DNA from: Neospora caninum Liverpool
Lineage: Eukaryota; Apicomplexa; Conoidasida; Eucoccidiorida; Sarcocystidae
Length of the DNA: 64,000 nt
Assembly: GCF_000208865.1 (NCBI RefSeq)
Contig: NC_018396.1
Span: forward strand, 4,892,514 to 4,956,513
Direction: 5' to 3'
Shown here: positions 1 to 9,792 of the stretch, in pieces
Layout: each line of letters opens with the position of its first letter
How positions within the stretch are numbered: position 1 is the stretch's first letter
Position numbers and translations under genes: made by a program
Notes under the pieces: generated by a model
Seen by the model: only the letters and a program-made list of their open reading frames with translations
Told to the model about the DNA's origin: nothing
Databases searched by the model: none

Positions 1-847
1 CCTCTCGCTGTGCTGCGTGAACCTCTCTCCCGCTTCCTTCCTTTGCACCGTCCTCGGCACCGAGCTGGATTTGCGAAGGCAGAAGACAGGTATTCGCTAA
101 GCTTTCGAGGTACACGCGAGCGCAGCGGAGCGGCCAAAAGAGACGCCGTCAGCCTCGTTCGCGCGCGAGAAAACACGTCCAAGATTCAAGGAGAGACTGC
201 CAAGTTGCAGCAACGCGCGACAGGCGAGACGAGGCTCCGTGAGAGGAGCCGGCGCAGTTGGCGACAGCGGTGACACCGGGGCGAAAACGGGACAAAACGC
301 ATGCAAAGGACACACGACGCGGCCGCGAGGCGACTCTGCGAGAGACCCGAGAAGGACGCAAACAGTGCATTTGCTTTGCCCCCGCGAGAAAAGACCAGTC
401 GGAGCACTTTAATAACGCAAGCCCGTCGACAGAGAAGGCAAAACCCTAAAAAACACATCCGGCGGCGTTCGTCGTCGCCACGCTCCGGCACTACACTTTC
501 CGCTCCCGTCTTTCGTCTTTTCCAGAGGTCGGCCGCTTCTTCTTCCCGAAAAGCGAAGGACCGGAAAAGAATGACGACCAGGAGACTGACGGCCTGAACG
601 GGGGGATGCGCGTGGGGGGAAGCGTATACGACAGAAGGAGCGGGAAGGGAACTCCCTCAGCCACGTCGTCGTCGCTCTGTTCCCGGATGACCCGCACCGA
701 ACTCCTGAAAAGAAAAAGTTCGCCAAGGCGCCAACCCAACCGATTCAGAAGAAAACTCCTATCTGTGCATGTATACACGAGAGGAATGTGCACCACGTGA
801 GCATACCCTATACACACAAATGAATATATACATATGTATGCACACAT

Positions 848-887
<40 letters not shown>

Positions 888-1545
888 GTAGAGAAATAAA
901 TAACAATTTAGGTGGGTGTAGTAAAAGAAAGACCGGTTTCGACAGGCACACCGCGTGGAGTACACATGCAGGGAAACGGAGCAGAAAATTCGTTTCTCAG
1001 GCCTTACACGAGAGCCTTGAACGGAGCCGACGTGTTTGGGCGAAGTGCTTCGATTCGCTGCATGAAAAAACCATCGAAACGCAGGAGAGACGAGAGAATG
1101 AACCAAAGAAAACCGCGCAATCTGGCCAGCCGCCGAGGGGTCTGAGGCAGGCACGTCATACCAGCTGAAAACATACACTCCACCGTCTACGGCGAAAAGT
1201 CTTTTCCTTCGTCTGCTTCATGGCAATCTGCGGCCCTATAACATCCGGCTATCTCTGCATGCAATAAAATACATAGACACCACTCGTGGGCTCTCCTCAT
1301 TTCGTGCTACTATATAAAAAGCGTTTATATCGATATATTCACAACTTAGTGTAAAAACACGCATGCCGACTTCTGTGCATGCGTGAACGTGGCGGTTGAG
1401 GGCAGTAGAGACATCTCCTGGCATGTGAAACCACTTTATGGAATACAGAGGTACCTAGATACATATCGATTTATGAAGACCTACCCACTTGCACACACAA
1501 CCACAGAATCATGCACCGTATACATAGATCTATCTGTCTATCTAT
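1..1545. other. No gene supported; left flank with microsatellites
   Basis: No exon set with splice signals or recognisable protein similarity was found on either strand; the open frames are short and overlap one another. It contains a TA-rich microsatellite (about 846-886) and a TATC/TCTA repeat (about 1524-1577). The second one abuts the 3' end of the minus-strand gene that follows, so part of this stretch is probably its 3' untranslated region. Confidence 0.5.
846..886. repeat. (TA)n microsatellite
   Basis: Alternating TA with a few CA steps, intergenic. Confidence 0.9.
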
Positions 1546-1577
1546 CTATCTGTCAATATCTATATATCTATATATAA
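1524..1577. repeat. TCTA/TATC microsatellite
   Basis: Tetranucleotide TCTA repeats with TA runs. They encode the last residues (Tyr-Arg-Tyr-Ile-Asp) of the predicted minus-strand protein, so the true stop of that gene may lie elsewhere if an intron is missed here. Confidence 0.85.
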
Positions 1578-4348
1578 ACGAAGATTTGGCATGTTTCTTG
1601 GGAAGAGTGTTACATTCGAACGGATGTGTGTGGCGTTTTCCACTTACAAGTTCCGCGATGTTTGGAATGCGTTCCTCGTTTGTATCGACGTCTTGCTGGC
1701 GCGTTTGTCTGCCGTCGCTTGCCGGTTTACCCCCGTGCTCGCCTGGAGTGAAGGTCAAGGACGCGCAGCCTTTGATGCTTGTTGGAGTCATTTTCCCCGC
1801 AAAGTACGACACCTGGATGTTGACGCGTTTTTCCACAGCGGGGTCTTCGCGTGATTTTGCGTTGTCCTCTCTCGCCTTTGCCGTCGACGTTGACTGCTCT
1901 TTCCCTGCCTTGACGCGAGCCGCGTTCCGCTGAGCTGTGGAGCAGAGAATGCGCCTCAGGTCGGGGTGGTTCTGCACGAAGGAAAGGGAGAACCCGACAA
2001 GGCAGCGGACGGGGGCGTGAGGAGACAGGAGCGAAGCGGGGTCAAGAGGGACAAGACGCCCCGCGTGTCGCATCTTCTGGAAGAGACGAATCTGAGGAAG
2101 GAGAAGAACGTGAGACAGGGGAGAAAGCGCGAAAGGCCAGCGAGTGAAAACGGCCAGGAAAGAACGCGCGGCGTGCAGGAGAAGAACGGAACCGCGAAGG
2201 GATCGAGACGACTCCGAAAGAAAGAGGAACGACGGGCGGTTTGGGTCTCTTTTTCTTTGAAACGGGAGGACGTTTGATGCGACGAACCTGAGTGAAGTAG
2301 TTGAGATACTGGTAACACGCCGCCTGACAGAGAACGCAGCAAAAACAGACCGGTAGACAAATGCCCACCTGGTGCGTTGTAAGGCGCGATGCGCCCTGGA
2401 GCGAAACGTGAGGGGTTTCCCTGAGTCGTCGGAGTGGAGGTTTGTCGGGGAGGAACAAGTGGAAAAAAGACTATAGAAACGTACCCGATCAATCGCGCCG
2501 CGAATTTCGGAGTAGGTCTGACGACAGAGGAGCGCGAGAAGCGCCAAGAGGAGGAAGCCGCCGATCGGGTGACGGTTGCGTCCTCTCGTGCTCCCTTCCC
2601 TTTTGATGAAGGGTTCTGACAAGTACAAGGCAAGAGAGGAAACAGACAGAAGTCCAAAGGCGCAGACCTGGGCACTACTCCGGAGAGAGCCGGGAAGAGG
2701 CGCAGCACGATTCGAGAAACTCGGGGACCACGTCGAGAGGAGGGAAGAGAGGACAAGAAGCACACGACGCAGTCGAAAGAGGGAAAGCACAAACAAGACT
2801 GGCGCACGAGGCATGCAAAAACGTTTGGAAACATGACACTTTGACTCCTGACGGAGGCAGAGCACCCAGAAACGGACAAACGAGCAAAGCCGCCGCACAA
2901 CTATAAACGGAAAGCATCTGCAGGCAAGAAAAGGAGACAGAGCCGGAGCAAAAACGAGGACAGGAAGGCGAACACGCCAAGACCACTAAGGGAACCTTGA
3001 GCCACGGCGACACCAAGACTAGGTCGCGGAGAGATTAAGAAGAGAACACGGCGACACCAAGACTAGGTCACGCAGGGATTAAGAAGAGAACTCGGCGACA
3101 CCATGACTAGGTCACGGACAGATTAAGAAAAGAACACGGCGACACCAAGACTAGGTCACGGAGAGCTTAAGAAGAGAACACGGCGACACCAAGACTAGGT
3201 CACGGAGAGATTAAGAAGAGAACACGGCGAGACCAAGACTAGGTCACAGAGAGATTAAGAAGAGAACACGGCGACACCAAGACTAGGTCACGGAGAGATT
3301 AAGAAGAGGACACGGCGACACCAAGACTAGGTCACGCAGGGATTAAGAAGAGGACACGGCGAGACCAAGACTAGGTCACGGAGACATTAAGAAGAGAACT
3401 CGGCGAGACCAAGACTAGGTCACGGAGAGATTAAGAAGAGAACTCGGCGAGACCAAGACTAGGTCACGCAGGGATTAAGAAGAGAACACGGCGAGACCAA
3501 GACTAGGTCACGGAGAGATTAAGAAGAGAACACGGCGAGACCAAGACTAGGTCACGGAGAGATTAAGAAGAGAACACGGCGAGATGAAGAGGAGATCAAG
3601 AATACATCAAGGCGACAGAGAAGGTGGAACGCGTAGACGTTCAGACACCGTGATTACGATGACAGAGAAGGCGGAATAAAGCGGAAGGCCGTTGAAACAG
3701 AGACAACACAGTGTCGAGAAAAGAGAGAAGGAAACACGGGCGAAAATACGGAGAAATAATGATGCTGCCAAAACCCCCGTTCCCTCCCCCACCCCTCGAG
3801 GGGAACGAGTGCGCGACTCGTGTGCAGCAACAGAGACCCGGCACGCCCCGAGCGGCGAAACATCTCTCTCTTTTCTGTCCTCCTTCTTACCAATGTCAGG
3901 ATTGTCGTAGGGATTCCCCTTTACGGCAATCAACACCTTGCTTCTTTCGTTTGTCTCTTTTCCGGGACGCGTCTCTCCTTGTCGTTTCTCGATATGCACA
4001 AAGAGCGAGTCGATGGCCCACCTGGACCTCGCTCCTGCTTCTTCCTCTTCCTCGCCCGCGGCCTCTCCCTTCTCGTTTGTCCACGCGCTCGCCCCGCGTT
4101 CGCGTTTGACGTCTTCGTAGACTTCGCCGAGGACGACACTGCGGGTCGCGAGATACAGGGTTCGCATCCGGTCGAACAGCCACAACTTGAGGAGATACGG
4201 CCGCTCGCGGAGAGCATTCCAGTCCAAGCTATCCCCCGCGAAGAGGCTCTGCGAAACGAGACACCAAAGGAAAGAGGAGAAGAATCCAGAACCAACTGAT
4301 CCGCAAGCGCCCTGTTCTCGAGAGGACAAACTTCAGCGCCTTGAGCAT
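1546..4348 (-). CDS. Unrecognised single-pass membrane protein, five exons
   Basis: I do not recognise the family. Predicted exons: complement(1546..2091, 2288..2323, 2485..2615, 3891..4246, 4332..4348), about 361 residues. All phases join: donors GTTTGT, GTAAGA, GTACGT and GTTCGT pair with AG acceptors. The N-terminal half is rich in aromatic and basic residues (motifs DRMRTLYLATRS and FVHIEKRQ) with an acidic EEEEE insert. Exon 3 gives one clear membrane segment (IGGFLLLALLALLC). A very small 36-nt exon encodes AACYQYLNYFTQ. The last exon begins IRLFQKMRHAGRLVPLD and ends in a charged low-complexity tail. The first exon would code only MLKAL plus two bases, so a further upstream exon is possible, and the C-terminal end runs into a microsatellite. 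The continuous frame across three introns is the main reason to believe it is real. Confidence 0.6.
3003..3590. repeat. 44-bp minisatellite, 13 copies, intronic
   Basis: Thirteen head-to-tail copies of a 44-bp unit, anchored by CTAGGTCAC; the anchor starts at 3019 and recurs every 44 bases up to 3547. Copies differ at a few positions (CACC or GACC, GGAGAG or GCAGGG, AACACG or AACTCG), which looks like old variants shuffled along the array. It lies in the intron between 2616 and 3890 of the minus-strand membrane-protein gene. Confidence 0.95.
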
Positions 4349-4855
4349 GTTGGCGAGAGTCTGCAATCTTGTGACGAAACGGAGTCTCCCCCCCGAGCGA
4401 GATACATACACAGATCTTGGCTCTACCCAGAGGTACAAATTGAAGTGTGCGTGTGCGTACTACTGCGAGGGGAAATGTGAACGCACAGGCCAGAAACGTT
4501 CCTCATGCGAAACACCGGATGTTTCTCCAAGGCTTGGCAGCTGGAAAAATAAATGGGGGAAGGCGAATATACACACAGAGAGATATGTAAAAAAAAGTAC
4601 CTATAATATAAAATAGGATTCAGGAGGTACAGACAGCACCAACAGGGGCAAATGCACACGTGTAGAAACTGAATCCAGACAAGCTTCAGGCTCAGAAGCA
4701 GCGCCCTGAAGTGTTTCACGAAAAGGAGCTCAGCAACAATCCTTTTTTCGTGGAGAAGGATTTTCTTTCTGAAACGAGGAACGCGCCTTTGTCGGGAAAG
4801 CATAGAGAGAAAACTGCATTGGTTATCGCGGCGAGTCGCATCGAGGACAATGCAT
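4349..4855. other. Spacer upstream of membrane-protein gene and tRNA-Arg
   Basis: No gene is seen. This is the presumed promoter and 5' untranslated region of the minus-strand membrane-protein gene and the 5' flank of the first tRNA. Confidence 0.5.
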
Positions 4856-4928
4856 GCCCTAGTGGCGCAATGGATAGCGCGTTGGACTTCTAATCCAAAG
4901 GTTGTGGGTTCGAGTCCCACCTGGGGTG
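4856..4928 (+). tRNA. tRNA-Arg (anticodon UCU)
   Basis: A 73-nt cloverleaf. The acceptor stem GCCCTAG pairs with CTGGGGT (two G-U type pairs), the discriminator is G, the D stem is GCGC/GCGC, the anticodon stem is TTGGA/TCCAA with loop CTTCTAA, and the T arm is GTGGG-TTCGAGT-CCCAC. The anticodon is 4889-4891, TCT, reading AGA. There is no intron. A T-run follows at 4931, suitable for RNA polymerase III termination. Confidence 0.95.
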
Positions 4929-6042
4929 GATTTTCTCTATCGGCCGCTTTTTCTTCAACAGCCCATTTTAGGCATCTCCAATGCATCAACGAGGACCAAA
5001 CGCGCTAAGGCGACTCAGAAAACCATCCACAAAACGGTCGGAATTTCCCTCCACACTGGGGTGAGGGCGCGTGTGTCTCGCGCGCCGCGCCGCGCGCGAC
5101 ATCCGCGAGGAACACAGACCTTTTTCCCGCGTGGTCTACGGATTCGAAAGGAACCGCCACAACAACGATACTCTTGTTCTTCCTTTTCGGAAGGTGAAGA
5201 CACGGGAAACTGTCTCTCGCCCCCGCACATTTTCAGGGATCTATCACGATTCGAACTCCCTCGTCAATGAGTTCACCCACGGCGGAGGTCTCTCCTCAGA
5301 TCCTAAACATCGGTGTCTCCGATTTGAGGCGAGGGTACCGCCGCCCCGGAAAAATTTTCTTTCCGAGAAACGACACACACAGTTGTTTATCAGTCGGGGA
5401 ACGGCTCAGGAAATCACGGAACTTTGCGGGACTCGAGCATTTTCTTCTCCGACTTGCACGGATCTCCAGCCAGCGATGACAGCCTCGCCTCTCGGCCCCG
5501 TCGTCGGCACCTCCAGGCTCGAGTTCGGCAGGAGCAGAAAACCCGAGGCGCCCTAAAATCCTCAACTTTCCTCTCATGACCATGAACATCCGGCATGTCC
5601 GAAGGCACTTGAAGATCCGGAAAAAACCGACTGCGTCTCAACGGGGTTCAATGCCTCTTTTTTGCCCGACAACTATACAGTGGCGCGCGCGTCACGCGAG
5701 ATTGTTTCCCAAAGATCTCAGCCCCAGATCCTCCTCCTTGGGACCACGAGTGACCGTTTTTGGATCTTTCCGGAAGCGAACAGAATCTCCCTGTCTGGTG
5801 TCTGTTTTCCTCTTTTTTCGTTTCCCAGAGTCTCCTTTAGAAAAGACACTTCTCTGTCCCCCCCAGGGTGTCTCTAGATCTCGTGTGCGGGGCTCCTCTT
5901 CTTACACGAAAAGGCGCGCGATCGAATGCGTCCTCGTTTTCACACCGACAAGAAACGAATTCGTCTAAAGCGACCGGAAAGTTCAACAAACGTCGGAAAC
6001 CGCCGCGATTGAAGAAAAACACGGAACAGACGCCGGTTCCCA
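4929..6042. other. Spacer between the two tRNA-Arg genes
   Basis: No convincing plus-strand gene. On the minus strand, 5406-5483 can be read as a 25-residue terminal exon (AVIAGWRSVQVG at its start, then a stop), which is a tentative candidate for the end of the COA1/TIM21-like gene. Its acceptor has a poor pyrimidine tract, so this is a low-confidence suggestion. Confidence 0.4.
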
Positions 6043-6115
6043 GCCCTTGTGGCGCAATGGATAGCGCGTTGGACTTCTAATCCAAAGGTTGCGGGTTCGA
6101 GTCCCGCCGGGGGTG
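6043..6115 (+). tRNA. tRNA-Arg (anticodon UCU), second copy
   Basis: A 73-nt cloverleaf almost identical to the copy at 4856. The acceptor stem is GCCCTTG/CGGGGGT, discriminator G, the anticodon arm is the same with TCT at 6076-6078, and the T arm is GCGGG-TTCGAGT-CCCGC. The differences from the first copy in the acceptor and T stems are compensated, so both copies look functional. There is no intron. Flanking sequences are unrelated to those of the first copy, so a recent block duplication is unlikely. Confidence 0.95.
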
Positions 6116-6236
6116 ATTTCTTCGAACGGCCTAAATTCTCTCTCGCTGAAACCCGAACCCACGAGCAGTCTCTTTTTTCCTGTCTTTTCCTAGTTAATGC
6201 CAAAGGAGGCTCTTCCCTTCTTCCCGTTCATAAACT

Positions 6237-6797
6237 TTACTTCTCGATAACACCCCGAGTAACAAACCGACTTCCCCCTTTGGTCCGGGTATAAAGATAG
6301 AGAGAACGGCGGGATATCGGCACACACGCGGAGACAAGAGAAAAAGACGACCGCAAGCTGCAGATTTCTTCCTTACGGTGAAGCGTGCGCTGGGCTCGAC
6401 AAGCGCGTTTGCCGGAAAGTAAAGAAAGGCGAGAAGGTTCGAAAACACACGAGGAAAGAAGTTCCTTCTCGAGGCTCACCTGCGAGTCTTCTTCGTCGCC
6501 CTCGCCGACGGTGTCGGGGAGCAAGGCGGTCACAAAAACCTGCAAGACGCGCAGAAAGACAGTTTCCAACACGGGAAAAAAGTGGGAGAGAAGTCGAAGG
6601 GCGCGGAAACGAAGAAAGAGAAACCGAATTGCAACGGGACGAACAAAGAGAAGCGTTAGACAGACAAAAAGTGCAACACCCGGAGACGAATCTCGACAAA
6701 TGCGAGTGGACAAAAAGTGTATACAGAGAGAAATCGAGAACATACAAATGTGCTGTATACACGAACACACATGTACAGGTAAACCAAGATCAAACGC

Positions 6798-6847
<50 letters not shown>

Positions 6848-7113
6848 TGTTGAGAAGGGGAGACGTATAGAAGCGAATAATAATCCTTTTTCTGGGAGGA
6901 AAGGAACTCACAGAACCCGTCGCTTTGGGTCCAGAGAGGTACATTTTTGCGCGTTTGTGCAAACCCGAGGAGTCGGTTGTATCTTCTGCATTCTGGAACT
7001 CGAGAGGGCTTCCAAAGACTTGCCGAACGGTCTCATTGTTCTACAAAGCGAACCGGAGCGCAAACACACAAGGGAACCACACAAAACAGAAGTTCGACTT
7101 GTTCTCCAAAAAT

Positions 7114-7156
<43 letters not shown>

Positions 7157-8792
7157 TGCATGTATAGATGGCAGTACAGACGTGCACACGGGCGTGGGGT
7201 GTCGCCTGAAGAAAGACGTTCGCAGGTTGTCTGTGCGAATTTGGTCTCATCTCAGTGATGCATGGTGAAGGTTTCGTAGAGCGAGGAGAAATGGAAAGAG
7301 GGGACGCTTTACACCCCTGAGGAGCGCAGTCAACCTCGGCGTTCGTTCGCTTCTGCATACCCTCACAAGTCGACGCGCCTCGCCCAGATAGGGATGCCTT
7401 TGGTCTCGGGTTTTTGTTTTCCTGACGGGAGAAGAGAAGAAAGCAGTCCTTTTGTCAGAGAGCGGCACAAGGAGACAGCTCGAGACGGAAGGGACATCTT
7501 TGGTGGCGGCGATGCGAGGTGGGAGCAGCTCTGTACAGGCAAGTTGCCGAGGAGAGAGACTCGACTTTGAATCGAAAAAAAAACTGAACCCGGAGCAGCA
7601 CGCGACCGCGCGTGAACAGCACATGCACGCAGAAAACCGAACAGGCCAAGAACAGACATACAACGAAAGAGAAGAAAGGGAAGGAGACACGAAAAAAGAG
7701 ACGAGAAGGCGCTCGCGCGAGGCGGCTCCGCGCGGAAGGCGAGAAAAATGTAGAGGGACGAGCGAAGGAGAGGAAATGCGCGGATCAAGGAAAACGTGGA
7801 GACTCTGCGCTTCCTACCATTGAAAATGCGCAAAGAGAGCAATCCCGACGGCAATCCACGAGAGGGAAAGAAGAAGAAGGACCGAATCTTCAAACTGCCA
7901 GTCGAAGGACGATGCGTAGCGCCTTCCAACGAGGCGCCGAATCCTTTGAAAAACGGAAAAAGAAGTGTCCCAAGGAAGACAGCGATGAGGCCCGCGAAGC
8001 GGAGAGGAGCGAGCGACGTGCTACAGATCTTTCCAGGAAAGCGAGAGCGGGCGAAGGACGGGCGCGAGGCTCGTGGAGCTGACGAGAAGCTGCGGAGAGA
8101 CGACGAGGAAACCGAAAAACGCAGAGCGCGCGAGAGGCGACTTGCGAGAACCCGGAGAAAGGCAAGAACGCGAGGACAGGCGAGGACGAGGAAGACGTCG
8201 AGAGAAGAGGTCGCCTCAGAGAAGAGACAACGCCGCGGCGATGGAAGAGAGAACACAGCGGAGACACGTGGCGCCGCAGCGAAGACATTTCTCCCTGCCA
8301 CACACTGGCGGAGATGGAAGCCGTGGGAGAACTCGGAAGAGAACAAGAAGGAAACCACGCGACAGAAGAAGGGAGCACGGAGCGAGAAGGGGGCTGAGAC
8401 GTGAAGCCAGAGAGAGGCTGCGAAGGAAAAGCCGAGACGTCCGTAGGAGGAGGGAGGCTACCGACGCTCTCGCCGATTCCTCCCTGAGCATGGCAGTTCG
8501 ATGGCTTCAGCCCTCTCGAAATGAAGACCGGCGGACAGTTCCTCGCTGCAGTCGCCTCCAGATGCACGGCGGCTCCTTTTCTGCGAGCGAAGAGGAACTG
8601 AAGAACCGGGAAAAGACCCGGAGCAGAAGAAAGCGAAGACGACGGCGAGGCACGCGAGGAAAGGGAAGAGGAGACGGAAAGGGAAGAGGAGACGGAAAGG
8701 GAAGGGAAAGTCGAGGCCGCAAGCGCGCGAGAAGACGCACGGAAACGCGGAAGAGATTTGACCGACATTGTGCCTGGCTGCGCTAGGGCCAT
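6237..8792 (-). CDS. COA1/TIM21-like mitochondrial inner-membrane protein (ends unresolved)
   Basis: Four consecutive minus-strand exons join in phase: 7818..7894, 7361..7421, 6912..7040 and 6480..6539. The first has a membrane segment (LLLLSLSWIAVGIALFAHF). It is followed by a short domain with motifs HPYLGEARRLVR, ETVRQVFGSPLEF and YLSGPKATGSVFV. That arrangement (one membrane helix, then a VxxxxGSPL strand and an SGPxxxG turn) matches what I know of the COA1 (DUF1783) and TIM21 fold, proteins of respiratory-chain assembly and inner-membrane protein import. The first exon is uncertain: ATG at 8792 or 8768 opens an Arg/Ser/Ala-rich stretch (MSVKSLPRFRASSRALAAS) resembling a presequence, but its donor was not found. 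The C-terminal end is also open: either the frame runs on to a stop at 6237, or it splices to a distal exon near 5406-5483. Introns carry (TA)n runs at 6799 and 7118. Confidence 0.5.
6799..6845. repeat. (TA)n microsatellite, intronic
   Basis: Pure TA run of about 46 bases in an intron of the COA1/TIM21-like gene. Confidence 0.95.
7118..7153. repeat. (TA)n microsatellite, intronic
   Basis: TA run followed by GCATGCATG, in the next intron upstream of the same gene. Confidence 0.95.
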
Positions 8793-9792
8793 GCGGAGAG
8801 AAGTGAGCGAGCGACTGTCTCTCTGGCGTTTGCTGTCTCTCCCCCGGGACGCTCCGTCGAGTGTCGGGTGGTTTCTCGCCGTCCTGTCTTGGCTGTGTTC
8901 ACGCGCATCTTTCTCGCGTTCATTCGTTTTTTTGCAGATGCCGCCTCGTCTGGGGTTGTCGGCGTTGTGTCCTAACTACGTTCTTTTTCAGTGAAAGACA
9001 ATTGATGAAGCATTCATTGGGTTCTCTCGACGGAGCGGAAGACAAAGAAGAGGGAAGGAGAGAAAGAGAGACACCCGAACACCTGTCCTATCTGCATGCG
9101 AAGTCCAGTGTCCCTCTTTCTCCTCGTTTGATAAAAAAGGAGAACTTTCGTGAGAGAAGAGGGAAACCGTCGTCGGAGGAACGGATGAGAGCGAGAGAAG
9201 AAGCTTAGAATCGTGTCTCCACTGAGCGACTTTCAGGCTTTCTCCGCGGCGATTTCAGCCGAGGTACGCCGGAGACAGTCCCTCTTGCACGCTCGCTTAC
9301 GAGAAGGAAACAGAAGAAGTGAGAGAAGAAGAAACGGAAACCGTCGCGTCTGGAGTTGATTCGAACGCTGCTGCAGACTTTTCTTCCGTGAAAATCACAC
9401 GCTGCGAGACACACATGCGCGCGACAAGCAGAGATATATACGCCAGCACCCGAACGAGACACCATGAAAGGCAAAAAACAAACAAGTCGCTCTCTTCTTG
9501 AGCCTTCCTTCTCATTCTTTCCCGTGGATGCCTCTCGAGGTTTCCTGCTCTGACTTCGAGACATTTAAATGGGCCGTTTATGATATCTGGTTGCAGCGGA
9601 ACGAGAGATTTGGACACACACGCCGATCACCATGTCTCTGCGGGCTCAACGCCGGTGTGTCGCCTGAGAGCGAGAGAGCGTGAGATTTCACGACACTTTC
9701 TCCCTTTTCTCTCCGCCTCACAAAGAGTGCGTTCGTTTTTTCTAACTTCTTCCCGTCTCCTGCCTCGCGTCTGGGTTGTTTTCGCACTCAAG
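8793..9792. promoter_or_regulatory. Divergent intergenic region (candidate shared promoter)
   Basis: One kilobase between the minus-strand ATG at 8792 and the plus-strand ATG at 9793. No gene was recognised; it must hold the 5' untranslated regions and promoters of both neighbours. This call rests on gene orientation alone; no core promoter element was identified. Confidence 0.45.

Noticed and set aside
3003..3590. CRISPR-like array
   Set aside because: The 44-bp units are directly adjacent with no unique spacers, and the host is a eukaryote; it is a minisatellite.
4423..4989. 188-codon minus-strand frame across the first tRNA
   Set aside because: It reads the antisense of the tRNA-Arg gene and TA/CA-rich DNA; the same shadow peptide appears at the second tRNA.
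7890..8792. Reading the whole 300-codon minus-strand frame as one protein
   Set aside because: Its Ser/Arg-rich body runs past the acceptor at 7894, where the membrane exon starts in another frame. Only the beginning (presequence-like) is likely coding.
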